Assembly (NCBI GenBank): GCA_040235375.1
Contig: JBECKQ010000207.1
Coordinates: forward strand, 1-22,424
Length of the DNA: 22,424 nucleotides
Direction: 5' to 3'
DNA from: JBECKQ01 sp040235375
Lineage (GTDB): Bacteria; Planctomycetota; Phycisphaerae; UBA1845
The notes under the pieces were generated by a model, which saw nothing but the letters and a program-made list of their open reading frames with translations, made no database searches and was not told the DNA's origin. The position numbers and the translations under genes are program-made. Positions within the stretch are counted from its first letter, which is position 1. Each line of letters begins with the position of its first letter. Below are positions 14,712 to 22,424 of this stretch, one piece after another.

Positions 14712-17700
14712 TCACTCCGGTCCGCTTAACTGTGACTCGAGCGCCGCCCAGTCGGCGAGGTCGACCATGTCGCTGCCGACATCCACGTTGGCACAGGCAC
14801 AGCAGAAGTCGGCGGTCACGTCCGTTCCGAAGCACGCCAGGAACCGTTGCATGTCCGCGAGGTCGTAATCGCCGTCGCCGTCCAGATCGCCTGCGGTTCC
14901 AGGGCAGACTTCGCTGGTGGGCACTGTCACCGTGGCGTAGTCGCTGTACGTAATGCAGACCGGGCTCGAAGTGAACGCGAGGACGCGGTAATCACCGGCA
15001 TCGCCGGTGGCGAGGTTGTCGAGCACGAGCGTGTCGCCCGATCCGACGACCGTGGTGCCCTTGCGCCACTGGTAGGTGAGGGGACTCGCCGCGGTGGCGT
15101 CGGCCGTCAGCACGACCGTGTCGCCGACCTCGCCACAGGCATCCTCAGGACTGTGCACGAAGACGGGCAGCGGCTCTATGCTGACGCCCACGGTGTTGGA
15201 GTCCACCTCGTACCCGCACTGGTTCGAAACCCGGCAGAAGTAATCGCCTGCATCGTCCGCACTGGATGACGGGATCGACAGTCCCCGCTGGACCTGGTCC
15301 GGTATCGCGACCCCATTGTGATACCACTGGTAGTAGAGCGGCGGGACGCCGGTAGCCGTGATCTCGAGATATGTCGTGCCGCCCTCGCACTTGGCTGTCG
15401 GCACGACCGGTTGGGCCGTGATCACGGGCACGCCCGGATCGATCACGGTGGCCGGGTCCGTGGAGCGCGATGCGCAGCTATTGCTGGCGATGAGCTCATA
15501 GTCGCCTTCATCGGCCGGGCTGAAACCCTGGATGGTCAGCGACGGGCCCGTTTCTCCCACCAGGGGCTGACCACCAAGCTCCCATTGCAGCGAGGTGTAG
15601 TCGCTAACGTCGGGCGTCAGCGTCACATCGTCGCCGTAACAGGCGTACGTCACCGGCGGCGGACTCGACACGATCGCAGGCGAGGGACAATCGGTCCCGC
15701 CGGACACCACGAGCGCAAAGTCGGCGTCGGTTTCCGGCGTCTCCACGTGACCGTCTTCGTTGACGCTGTCGGCGGAAACCTCGATCTTCCAGTTGCCCTG
15801 CTCCGGCGATTCGATCCAGACGTTCTCGACCGGATCAATACCGTTCGGCGAGCCGCCCGGCGTGGACGTATTGCCCGCCAGGAGCCCGTTGTTTCCATAG
15901 TAGATCACGCCCGAAGGCGACGTGACTTTCAGGCTGAGATCGTTGATGCGGTGCAGGCTCGAGGAGGTCGTGCCTTCGATGTCCGTGTAGACGAGCGTTG
16001 CTCGCAATGCGGGATCGCCGGCGCTGATCGTGCGTCCGTACTCGATCGACCCGAACGGCGGCAGCACCTCGTCTTCGTCGACGATCATCATGTTGTTGCG
16101 CAGGTCATACAGCCTTTGCACGTCTGGACGTCCCCAGCCCTGGTGGGTGCGCGTCAGGTCGGCGGTGGTGCCCGAGAACGGGTAGGGGGAGGCCGTGTTG
16201 ATCATCACGGCGCGCGCCGTAGAGGAGTGCGGTCTTTCCTGGAAAACGGTGCCGCCGGAAACGGGGTTGCCGAAGATTCCGTCGGCCCACATCTGGAAGA
16301 ACAGGCCGAAGTGGCCGGCCGTTTCCGGCGTGGCCGCGCTCGTGCCGCCGAAGTCGCTCGTGTAGCCGCTGTTCCACGTGGTCGTACGGATTGCGTCGTA
16401 CCAGAAGCACAGGTCGGGCTTGATGCGGCCGTCGGCAGCCGGACCGATGCTCGCGTTGCCGGACGCGTAGGCGTGCCACTCGTCGTTAGCGAGGTTCGTG
16501 TCGTTGAAGTGGTAGATTCCGCCGACCGACACGACGTTCTTCGCCCATGCTTCCGGCGCAGACGACTGGGTGCCGTTGTTCGCCTGAGCCTGGAGTATGA
16601 CAATATCGAAATCGAAAACTATCTTGTCCATTTCGCTCGAGACGCTGTTGTACTCCGTGGAGTACGGCAGCACGTTCCAACTGTTGCTCTGGAACACCGC
16701 CGACCATGTTTGCGTGGCCAGCGGCGCCGTCGCACTGTAGCGGTCTGCCGGACCCCACATCGAGAACAGACCCTCGCCGTTCGGCAGCATGCCGCGACCC
16801 GTGGCCGACCCTGTCCCGTCTCCGAAGACAATCCCGAACGTTGACGTTCCGTGCCACTCGAGAGCCGGCGGCCCCAGGCGAACGGTGAGCCTGCTGGCAA
16901 AGGCCGGATGGTCGATTTGGCAGCCGTCGTCCATGACCTCGCCGATGACGCCGGCGCCGGTGTAACCCGCGACCGACTCGAGGTAGTCCGCGCCACCCAC
17001 GATGCGCACGTTGTTCATCGCCTTCACGGGCGGCCCCCAGCGATCGATGAACATCACCTGGTTGAAGCCGGCCACCTGTCGAAGTTGATCGGCCGTCAGC
17101 GTCGCATCGACGACCAGGCCGCCGGGCGTGAAATCGTGCACGACGCCTCCGATCGCGCTGATGGCGTCCGCGAGGGCGGCTTTCTGGCCCGTTCCCTGCT
17201 CGAAAACCTGAATCCGATAGCGACCCGTCTCGATGGAGGGGTCCTGCGCGTTCAGCGCCGCCAGAATCGGCTCTTCCAGGCGATATGCGGGATGATACGG
17301 CCCGACCCAATCCACGTACGGAAGGGCACGCACCGCCTCGCGCACCTGCGGCGACATCTGCACGATGTGCGCCTGGTGCGGCAGGTAGCTGAACACCTGC
17401 CCGCCGAGATCGTGTATCTGCTGGCGGTAGATTTCCAATGGCTGCGTGATGAACTGGACGATGTACAGGTCTTCGCCGGCCCGTGCCTGCAGCGCCGGCT
17501 CGACGCTGCGCTGCGCAACCCGCCGGTTGAAATCTCCGTGGCGCAGCTTCAGCGTAAGATGGGCGGGATGTGCCGTCGCAAACGTGCGCCCGTCCAGGCT
17601 CACCGAGTAGTACGGTTCGGTCGAGGTCTGATCCGCTTCGTCCCACAATGCGACCGCCGTCGCGGTGTCCGGCACGCGGACCAGTTCCGCGTTCTTCAAC

Positions 17701-17888
17701 TGCTTCGACGACGTGCGGACGACCTCGCGCCCGACGAGCAGCGCTTCGCCGCCCGCGCGCTGCTCGACGCGGATCGCGGACGCCGATTCATCAACAGGTC
17801 CCGGGGTCGCTGCGGCGCCGCAGATCGGTGTCAGCAGGATACCAAGGGTCGCCAGTGCAAGGCCGCGCCGTTCTCTGAATCGGTACAT
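14712..17888 (-). CDS. Secreted subtilisin-like (S8) serine protease with three Ig-like domains and a dockerin/EF-hand-like C-terminus
   Basis: A 1058-residue secreted protein. A signal peptide (LALATLGILLTPICGAAA) is followed by an N-terminal region (about 140-290) with fervidolysin-propeptide-like features (YIVQF, ALPYVDWVGPYHPAYRL). The S8 catalytic domain spans about 295-600: D320 in MDDG, H346 in WHGTS, an oxyanion Asn in ANNGT near 437-438, and S517 in GGTSAATP. A beta-rich P-domain-like region (about 605-731) comes next. Three Ig-like repeats (about 744-815, 820-905, 910-990) share the pattern YQW...G..L.I...S..DAGDY. The tail (about 997-1058) holds GDLDGDGDYDLAD, a calcium-loop repeat common at the ends of planctomycetal secreted proteins. 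It probably degrades extracellular protein, or is held at the surface through its tail. It is transcribed alone, with its own terminator and an upstream dyad. Confidence 0.94.
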   Translation of the reverse strand: MYRFRERRGLALATLGILLTPICGAAATPGPVDESASAIRVEQRAGGEALLVGREVVRTSSKQLKNAELVRVPDTATAVALWDEADQTSTEPYYSVSLDGRTFATAHPAHLTLKLRHGDFNRRVAQRSVEPALQARAGEDLYIVQFITQPLEIYRQQIHDLGGQVFSYLPHQAHIVQMSPQVREAVRALPYVDWVGPYHPAYRLEEPILAALNAQDPSIETGRYRIQVFEQGTGQKAALADAISAIGGVVHDFTPGGLVVDATLTADQLRQVAGFNQVMFIDRWGPPVKAMNNVRIVGGADYLESVAGYTGAGVIGEVMDDGCQIDHPAFASRLTVRLGPPALEWHGTSTFGIVFGDGTGSATGRGMLPNGEGLFSMWGPADRYSATAPLATQTWSAVFQSNSWNVLPYSTEYNSVSSEMDKIVFDFDIVILQAQANNGTQSSAPEAWAKNVVSVGGIYHFNDTNLANDEWHAYASGNASIGPAADGRIKPDLCFWYDAIRTTTWNSGYTSDFGGTSAATPETAGHFGLFFQMWADGIFGNPVSGGTVFQERPHSSTARAVMINTASPYPFSGTTADLTRTHQGWGRPDVQRLYDLRNNMMIVDEDEVLPPFGSIEYGRTISAGDPALRATLVYTDIEGTTSSSLHRINDLSLKVTSPSGVIYYGNNGLLAGNTSTPGGSPNGIDPVENVWIESPEQGNWKIEVSADSVNEDGHVETPETDADFALVVSGGTDCPSPAIVSSPPPVTYACYGDDVTLTPDVSDYTSLQWELGGQPLVGETGPSLTIQGFSPADEGDYELIASNSCASRSTDPATVIDPGVPVITAQPVVPTAKCEGGTTYLEITATGVPPLYYQWYHNGVAIPDQVQRGLSIPSSSADDAGDYFCRVSNQCGYEVDSNTVGVSIEPLPVFVHSPEDACGEVGDTVVLTADATAASPLTYQWRKGTTVVGSGDTLVLDNLATGDAGDYRVLAFTSSPVCITYSDYATVTVPTSEVCPGTAGDLDGDGDYDLADMQRFLACFGTDVTADFCCACANVDVGSDMVDLADWAALESQLSGPE

Positions 17889-17983
17889 GTGCAGTTGTCC
17901 CCCGAGCGGAGTACCTCCATGGCGGCGCGGTTGATCGCGCCGTCAGGGACCGGTCTGATAACCTGTTCCCTATAACAACGGAA

Positions 17984-17998
17984 TGACAATATGTGTCA
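17984..17998. promoter_or_regulatory. TGACA-N5-TGTCA dyad, possible operator
   Basis: A perfect 5-bp inverted repeat around ATATG, about 95 bp upstream of the protease ATG. On the minus strand the distal half forms part of a GTGACA sequence (close to TTGACA), with TATAGG 19 nt further on. A repressor bound here could cover a weak promoter of the protease gene. The regulator is unknown. Confidence 0.35.
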
Positions 17999-18222
17999 CT
18001 CTCCGGAGCGTGCGACCGGAAGGACGTAATTGTCTCCGGCCTGTTCCCCTCCTTGACTGTACCTGTCGCGGCCGTTTCTTTCAATGCTCGACGTGGGCTT
18101 CGACGCGGGTTTTCCACCGCCCGGCCGGACAGTGCAAGAATCGCCTCCGGCCCGGCACAAGTGTTGCAGAAGGTTATCCGACCCGTATCGAAACGCCCCT
18201 GTTCACGAACGCCGTTTCGCCG

Positions 18223-18228
18223 TAGACT
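18223..18228 (+). promoter_or_regulatory. Candidate -10 box of the ribonuclease D gene, leaderless arrangement
   Basis: TAGACT is followed by 7 nt and then the ATG at 18236. If it is a -10 box, transcription would start at or next to the A of the start codon. There is no Shine-Dalgarno sequence before this ATG, which fits a leaderless mRNA. The -35 region is weak: TTCACG at 18202, spacer 15. Confidence 0.35.
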
Positions 18229-18235
18229 GCGCCGC

Positions 18236-19471
18236 ATGACAGACGACAAGTCGACTGCTCCGTCCGCCGATTCGACGCCACTGCCCGCGCCGCCCACGCG
18301 CTACGTCACATCCGACGCTCAACTGGCCGACGTTTGCAGTGCGGTTCGTGCGGGCAACTCCTTCGCCTTCGACACCGAGTTCGTCATGGAGGACCGATAT
18401 GAAGCGGACGTGTGCGTTGTGCAGATCGGCACCGATGAGCTTGTTGCGGTGGTCGATCCGCTCGCGGGCGTCGATTTGCAGCCGGTCTGGGACCTGGTGG
18501 CCGATCCCGCGCTCGAGGTGATCGTGCACGCCGGCATGGAGGATCTTTCGCTGTGTCAGTCACGCGGCGGCGTGACGCCGTCGCGCGTCTTCGACTGCCA
18601 GTTGGGCTACGGCCTGATCAGCACCGACTATCCGCTTAGTCTGCTGCGGCTCGTCCGAAGACTGCTCGGCGTCAGGCTGCGCAAAGGGCAGACGCTCACC
18701 GATTGGCGCCGCCGGCCTCTCACGCAGGATCAGATTTTCTACGCTGCCGCCGATGTCATCCATCTGCCCGCCGTCCACCGCAAGATCAGCGCGAAGCTCG
18801 AAGAGCTCGGCCGGACCGAGTGGATGCAGGAGGAAATGGCCCGGTATGCGAACTCCAAGACGTATCAGCGCGACCGTGCCGAGAACGTCCTTCGCCTGAA
18901 GGGCGCCGGCTCGCTCGATGCCAAGGGTCTCGCCATCGCCCGCGAGCTCGTGAAAGCACGCGAGGCGCTCGCCGCCAAGTACAATCGCCCGGCCCGCGGT
19001 GTGATCCGCGACCACCTGATCGTCGAAATCGGTCGCAACCGACTGACCAGCGCCCGTCAGATCAAGTCTCTCCGCGGGCTTCATCTCCGCAGCGACGGCG
19101 TGCAGGAGCTCGCCGCCGCGGCGCAGCGCGCCTGTGAGCTGCCGCGCGAGCAATGGCCCGAGCCGATCGTGACCACGGAAGAAACCGACAGCGAAGCGGC
19201 GATGGCGTTTCTCGTTGCTTCGGTCGTCCGCGCACACTGCGCCCAGCATGATATCGCCCACCAGCTTGTCGCGACGAAGCAGGACATTCACAAGTACGTG
19301 CAGGCCGTCGCCCGCGGCGCAGATGCACCAGCCTCCAGGGTGCCGTTCGCCAACGGTTGGCGCGAGCGGAGCGTCGGCCGTATCGTCCACGATCTCATCG
19401 ACGGCCGATTGCACGTCGGTATTCGCCAGGATGACGGCAGACCGTCCATCGACCTCACCGACGTGCGCTGA
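18236..19471 (+). CDS. rnd: Ribonuclease D (3'-5' exoribonuclease, DEDDy family with HRDC domain)
   Basis: A 411-residue cytoplasmic exoribonuclease of the kind that trims tRNA and other stable RNA 3' ends. The DEDDy catalytic residues are all present: D46 and E48 in FDTEF (Exo I), D103 in HAGMEDL (Exo II), and Y169 and D173 in YAAADV (Exo III). An HRDC nucleic-acid-binding domain follows at about residues 211-290, with YNRPARGVIRDHLIVEI inside it. A C-terminal helical region (about 310-390) could be a second HRDC-like part, as in E. coli RNase D (375 residues). The ATG at 18236 is used because the family-like sequence starts shortly after it; the frame extends upstream to about 17993. A second promoter follows the stop within a few bases, so it is probably not cotranscribed with the next gene. 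Confidence 0.94.
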   Translation: MTDDKSTAPSADSTPLPAPPTRYVTSDAQLADVCSAVRAGNSFAFDTEFVMEDRYEADVCVVQIGTDELVAVVDPLAGVDLQPVWDLVADPALEVIVHAGMEDLSLCQSRGGVTPSRVFDCQLGYGLISTDYPLSLLRLVRRLLGVRLRKGQTLTDWRRRPLTQDQIFYAAADVIHLPAVHRKISAKLEELGRTEWMQEEMARYANSKTYQRDRAENVLRLKGAGSLDAKGLAIARELVKAREALAAKYNRPARGVIRDHLIVEIGRNRLTSARQIKSLRGLHLRSDGVQELAAAAQRACELPREQWPEPIVTTEETDSEAAMAFLVASVVRAHCAQHDIAHQLVATKQDIHKYVQAVARGADAPASRVPFANGWRERSVGRIVHDLIDGRLHVGIRQDDGRPSIDLTDVR

Positions 19472-19475
19472 CCGC

Positions 19476-19503
19476 TTGCCGGACACGGGTCCGCCCATAG
19501 AAT
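19476..19503 (+). promoter_or_regulatory. Candidate promoter for the ROK-like gene
   Basis: TTGCCG (19476-19481), a 16-nt spacer, and TAGAAT (19498-19503, 5 of 6 matches to TATAAT). It starts 4 bp after the ribonuclease D stop. It would give a leader of about 130 nt before the ATG at 19641. An ATG also lies exactly 7 nt after the -10 box, at 19511. Confidence 0.45.
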
Positions 19504-19640
19504 CCGCCTAATGGGGCAGCGGGCGCGCGCACGCGGCCGTACCCGTCGGGGCGTGCCGTGCCTCGGCTCCCTGCACCAGGGGCGCCGGCGGCTGGTTTTC
19601 CCCGAAAATCAGACATCCAACTTCGCGGAGCGACTTGTTC

Positions 19641-20822
19641 ATGCCCCAGGCGACGGACTACATCCTGATCGGCGTCGATGGCGGCGCCACAGAGGCTAAG
19701 GCACATCACGTCACCCCAGCCGGCGACGACAACGACGCTTTCCTGCTGGGCCAGGCTGCGGCCGCCCGCAAGTACGAACGCCTCCTCGGGTTCCGTCCCG
19801 TGCCGGTCACCGAGCAACTGGCTCAGCGCGAAGCCGGCAGCGTGCAACTGACCGCCAACGAGCGAATCCAGGGGTCGATGCTGGTGCAGGCGGCTTGCGA
19901 GGCGGTAGCCGAGACTGCCAAGGTCGCCTCCGGGAATGGTCCTCCGCCGGTTCTGGTCGGAATCGGCATGCCCGGCCTCAAGACTGCCGACGGTCGCGGC
20001 ATCGCCGTCATCAACAATGGCCCGCGTATTCCCGACTATCTCGATCAGTTCGAACAGCGACTCGGCGAGATGGGTGTGCAGTTCGCCGCGCCGGTCGCCG
20101 AGCTGGGCAGCGACGCCGACTACTGTGGCGTCGGCGAGCTGTATGCCGCCGATGGGCTCTTCCGTGGTGCGGAGAACGCCTACTACATCGGCTGCGGCAC
20201 CGGAATCGCCGACGCGATGATCCTCCACGGCAGGCTGGTCACCTTTGACGAAGCATCGAACTGGATCCTCAAAGCCTGGCAGATTCCCTCCGCGCTCGGC
20301 GCGACGTTCGAACGGCTGGTTTCGGCGAAATCCATGAACGACTGCTATGCTCGCCTGCGCGGCGACGCGGAGGGACGCGAGTCCTACTTTCCGGAAATCG
20401 CCGCCGTGGCCGGTGGCACACTCGCGCTCACCTGGATGCGTACCGCGTCAATGGTCCTGGCGGAGCTCATCTACGAACGCATCCATACGCTGCGCCACGG
20501 TCGCCCGAACGCGCCGCATCGCGGTCCGGCCTACGCGGCGCTGGAAGTCGATCATCCCTACCAGGGGACGCTGCTCCAGCGCATCGTTCTCGGCCAGCGA
20601 CTCGGCAGGATCTACGGCGATACGCGGTTTCACGTGGTCTTCGGCGATCGACTCGACTCGCATCTCGCCGCGCTGATCGGCCAGTCCGACGACGCCGAGA
20701 TGCTCGCCAAGTACCTTGACCGCAATCGCCTTCGCCTCGGCGTGCTGCGGGCCTCCACGCTTCGCGCCGCTCCCGCGCTCGGCGCCGCGATCGCGGCGGC
20801 GCAGGCACTTCGCACGGGGTGA
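19641..20822 (+). CDS. Divergent ROK/ASKHA-fold sugar-kinase-like protein
   Basis: A 393-residue protein with the ASKHA nucleotide-binding plan: phosphate-1 loop GVDGGATEAK (11-20), GIGMPG near 107-112, a catalytic-loop-like SDADYCGVGE near 157-166 (D158 fits the ROK base Asp), and phosphate-2 GCGTGIADAM (184-193). It resembles ROK-family hexose or N-acetylhexosamine kinases. The ROK zinc motif (a GH followed by a CxCGxxGC cluster) is absent; the corresponding stretch after 200 reads DEASNWILKAWQIPSALGATFE. The substrate is therefore uncertain, and it could be a BadF/BcrA- or N-acetylglucosamine-kinase-like relative. The ATG at 19641 has GGAG 10 nt upstream; a TTG two codons earlier is too close to that site. 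It lies between rnd and polA on the same strand, with separate promoters. Confidence 0.82.
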   Translation: MPQATDYILIGVDGGATEAKAHHVTPAGDDNDAFLLGQAAAARKYERLLGFRPVPVTEQLAQREAGSVQLTANERIQGSMLVQAACEAVAETAKVASGNGPPPVLVGIGMPGLKTADGRGIAVINNGPRIPDYLDQFEQRLGEMGVQFAAPVAELGSDADYCGVGELYAADGLFRGAENAYYIGCGTGIADAMILHGRLVTFDEASNWILKAWQIPSALGATFERLVSAKSMNDCYARLRGDAEGRESYFPEIAAVAGGTLALTWMRTASMVLAELIYERIHTLRHGRPNAPHRGPAYAALEVDHPYQGTLLQRIVLGQRLGRIYGDTRFHVVFGDRLDSHLAALIGQSDDAEMLAKYLDRNRLRLGVLRASTLRAAPALGAAIAAAQALRTG

Positions 20823-20853
20823 GTCCGGCGGACGCGGCACCCGCGCCCGCTGC

Positions 20854-20883
20854 TTGACGCCCCTTCGAAGCCTGGGGTAGAGT
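20854..20883 (+). promoter_or_regulatory. Candidate sigma-70-type promoter of polA
   Basis: TTGACG (20854-20859, 5 of 6), an 18-nt spacer, and TAGAGT (20878-20883, 4 of 6). The start point would be near 20890, giving a leader of about 57 nt before the GTG at 20948. Confidence 0.6.
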
Positions 20884-20947
20884 CGCCGCCGCCGGTGCTC
20901 GACCGAAGGACGCCGGACCGATCCGTGATCTCTTCGAGCGACCGACC

Positions 20948-22424
20948 GTGCCCGAGAGTCTCTACATCATCGACGGCCACGCCCAGATCTACCGGTCGTA
21001 CTACGCGCCGTTCCGCGCCCTCACCAGCCCGGCCGGCGAGCCGACCCGCGCGACGTACGTCTTCTGCTCCACCCTGTTCAAGCTGATTACCGAGCGGAAG
21101 CCGGACTACCTTGCCATGGCGCTCGACGTGAGCGATGCAACCGTGTTTCGCCGCGAGTTCTTCTCTGACTACAAGGCCCATCGCCAGCCGCCGCCGGAGG
21201 ATCTCCCACCGCAAGCGGATCGCATCATCAGCCTCGTGGAGACCATGGGCATCCCCATCCTGCGCAAGGAGACTTTTGAGGCCGACGACCTGATGGCGAC
21301 GATCGTCCGCCGACTCGCCGACAGCGATCTCGCGATCTACCTCGTCAGCCGCGACAAGGACCTCGAGCAGCTCATCACCGATCGCGTTTTCCTCTTCGAT
21401 CCGATGAAGGACGAGGTTGTCGATCGCGAGGCTCTCCTCGCCAGCAAGGGATATCCTCCGGAGAAGGCCGTCGAGGTGCAGACGCTCACCGGCGACACCA
21501 GCGACAACATTCCTGGCGTGCCCGGCATCGGCCTGAAGACCGCCGCCAAGCTCATCGCCAGGTACGGTTCTGCCGAAGAGGTCGTCGCCCACGCCGACGA
21601 GTTAAGCCCCAAGCAGGCGGAGAACGTCCGGGCGTTCGCCGACAAGCTGCCCGTCACGCGCCGGCTGGTGACGCTTGATACCAACGTCGAATTCGACTTC
21701 GATCTCGATGCGGCCCGCTATCGGGGACTGCCGGTCGATGCCATCAAGCCGATCTTCGTCGAACTCGGCTTTACCAGGCTCGTCGATCAGTTGGAGGCTT
21801 TTCGAGGTGATGACGAGCCGCCGGCGGTGGACACCGTCGCCACAGCGGAGCCCGAGGCGCCGCCGCCGCGTCCTGCCGGGCGCTACGCGCTTGTCGACAA
21901 CGATGAGAAGCTCGCCGAGCTTGCTGCGCAGATCGCCAGGCAACCGGTCATCGCCATCGACACGGAAACGACCGGACTGTGTCCCGTGGCCTCGGAACTT
22001 GTGGGCCTGTCGGTCTCCTGGGAGCCGAATGTCGGTTACTACGTTCCGGTGCGGGGCATCGGTAATACGGTCTCCCTCGGCGCCATCCGCAGCCTCCTCA
22101 AGCCGCTGCTCGAGAGCCCGGCGATCAGGAAGGTCGGCCAGAACATCAAGTACGACCTGATCTCTCTGCGCCAGGCCGGCATCGAGGTGCAGGGCGTCTG
22201 CTTCGACTGCATGATCGCCAGTTTCGTTCTCGATCCGTTACGCCGTTCGCATGGAATGGACGCGCTCGCGCTGGAGTTGCTCGGTCACAAGACGATCCCC
22301 ATCAGCGATCTGATCGGCAAGGGTAAGAAGCAGATTCGTCTGGATGAAGTCGATACCGCCCGCGTGTGCGAATATGCCGGCGAGGACGCCGACGTGACCT
22401 GGCGACTCTACGGTGCGCTGGCCA
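20948..22424 (+). CDS. polA: DNA polymerase I, N-terminal part (5'-3' exonuclease and 3'-5' exonuclease domains), cut by the window end
   Basis: 492 codons are visible and the frame is still open at the edge; the whole protein would be about 900 residues. The start is GTG (PESLYIIDGHAQIYRSYYA), the usual beginning of PolA. The 5'-3' flap nuclease domain spans about 1-285, with metal-binding acidic residues in ALDVSD, FEADDL and SRDKDLEQL, and the helix-three-turn-helix DTSDNIPGVPGIG (183-195). After an acidic, proline-rich linker (about 286-310) comes the 3'-5' exonuclease domain with its catalytic residues kept: D338 and E340 in IDTET, D403 in NIKYD, and Y476 and D480 in YAGED. It should therefore proofread, unlike Taq-type PolA. 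The polymerase domain lies beyond the window. No clear Shine-Dalgarno site precedes the GTG. Confidence 0.96.
   Translation, partial: MPESLYIIDGHAQIYRSYYAPFRALTSPAGEPTRATYVFCSTLFKLITERKPDYLAMALDVSDATVFRREFFSDYKAHRQPPPEDLPPQADRIISLVETMGIPILRKETFEADDLMATIVRRLADSDLAIYLVSRDKDLEQLITDRVFLFDPMKDEVVDREALLASKGYPPEKAVEVQTLTGDTSDNIPGVPGIGLKTAAKLIARYGSAEEVVAHADELSPKQAENVRAFADKLPVTRRLVTLDTNVEFDFDLDAARYRGLPVDAIKPIFVELGFTRLVDQLEAFRGDDEPPAVDTVATAEPEAPPPRPAGRYALVDNDEKLAELAAQIARQPVIAIDTETTGLCPVASELVGLSVSWEPNVGYYVPVRGIGNTVSLGAIRSLLKPLLESPAIRKVGQNIKYDLISLRQAGIEVQGVCFDCMIASFVLDPLRRSHGMDALALELLGHKTIPISDLIGKGKKQIRLDEVDTARVCEYAGEDADVTWRLYGALA

Larger units (their letters stand above)
17889..18235. other. Divergent intergenic region between the S8 protease and ribonuclease D genes
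   Basis: 347 bp that must hold both divergent promoters. It contains a 7-bp stem CGGCGCG/CGCGCCG (17923-17942) in the protease leader, a perfect TGACA-N5-TGTCA dyad (17984-17998), and a -10-like TAGACT just before the ribonuclease D ATG. The ribonuclease D frame is open through most of it, but coding likeness begins only at the ATG at 18236. Confidence 0.6.

Noticed and set aside
12034..17975. Plus-strand open frames opposite the NrfD, Fe-S and S8 protease genes (12034-13137, 13220-14056, 15318-16844, 16851-17975)
   Set aside because: Same reason: antisense shadows of genes with clear catalytic or cofactor motifs, with no ribosome sites or family features of their own.
1..22424. CRISPR array, insertion sequence, integrase, tRNA or toxin-antitoxin system
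   Set aside because: I saw no regularly spaced repeats, transposase or integrase motifs, tRNA-like cloverleaf or toxin-antitoxin gene pair. The window reads as ordinary chromosomal DNA with one interesting respiratory operon.

Overview
The window is a 22.4 kb, GC-rich, densely coded bacterial chromosome segment. No rRNA, tRNA, CRISPR array, insertion sequence or phage gene was seen. Several traits suggest an uncultured member of the Planctomycetota, perhaps Phycisphaerae-like. These are a secreted subtilisin-like protease ending in Ig-like domains and a calcium-loop (dockerin/EF-hand-like) tail of the GDLDGDGDYDLAD type, large secreted and lipoprotein genes, and several starts with weak or absent Shine-Dalgarno sequences. 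The assignment is an inference from protein style, not from a marker gene.

Layout. (1) 1-1413 (+): the 3' part of a CLC chloride channel/antiporter with a C-terminal RCK_C-like domain. It converges on the next gene across a short perfect hairpin. (2) 1448-8393 (-): a three-gene tripartite efflux operon, read as outer-membrane TolC-like lipoprotein, HlyD-type adaptor, then RND permease. Each junction is an ATGA stop/start overlap. A PDZ-less, membrane-anchored HtrA-like protease follows on the same strand. (3) 8759-10213 (-): a 484-residue lipoprotein with long coiled coils and no family I recognise, followed downstream by two hairpins. (4) 10793-14158 (-): a three-gene respiratory electron-transfer operon. 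It encodes a Tat-exported protein with four iron-sulfur cluster motifs (HybA/HmcB-like), a HybB/NrfD-like quinone-interacting membrane protein, and a 13-haem c-type cytochrome. It ends in a strong intrinsic terminator. (5) 14712-17888 (-): the large secreted S8 protease with its own intrinsic terminator. (6) 18236-22424 (+): ribonuclease D, a divergent ROK/ASKHA sugar-kinase-like protein, and the first 492 codons of DNA polymerase I, which runs off the window.

How the genes work together. The efflux operon is a complete drug or solute pump spanning both membranes. The HtrA-like protease behind it may act in envelope quality control. The Fe-S/NrfD/multihaem operon is best read as a quinone-linked electron-transfer module. 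It has the HybA and HybB partners but no hydrogenase catalytic subunits, so the electron source or sink is probably the multihaem cytochrome itself or a partner encoded elsewhere. This module is the most interesting system in the window. The plus-strand genes at the right end are nucleic-acid housekeeping genes around a kinase-like protein. They appear to be read from separate promoters with TAGAAT/TAGACT/TAGAGT-like -10 boxes, and one of these sits so close to its ATG that the transcript may be leaderless.
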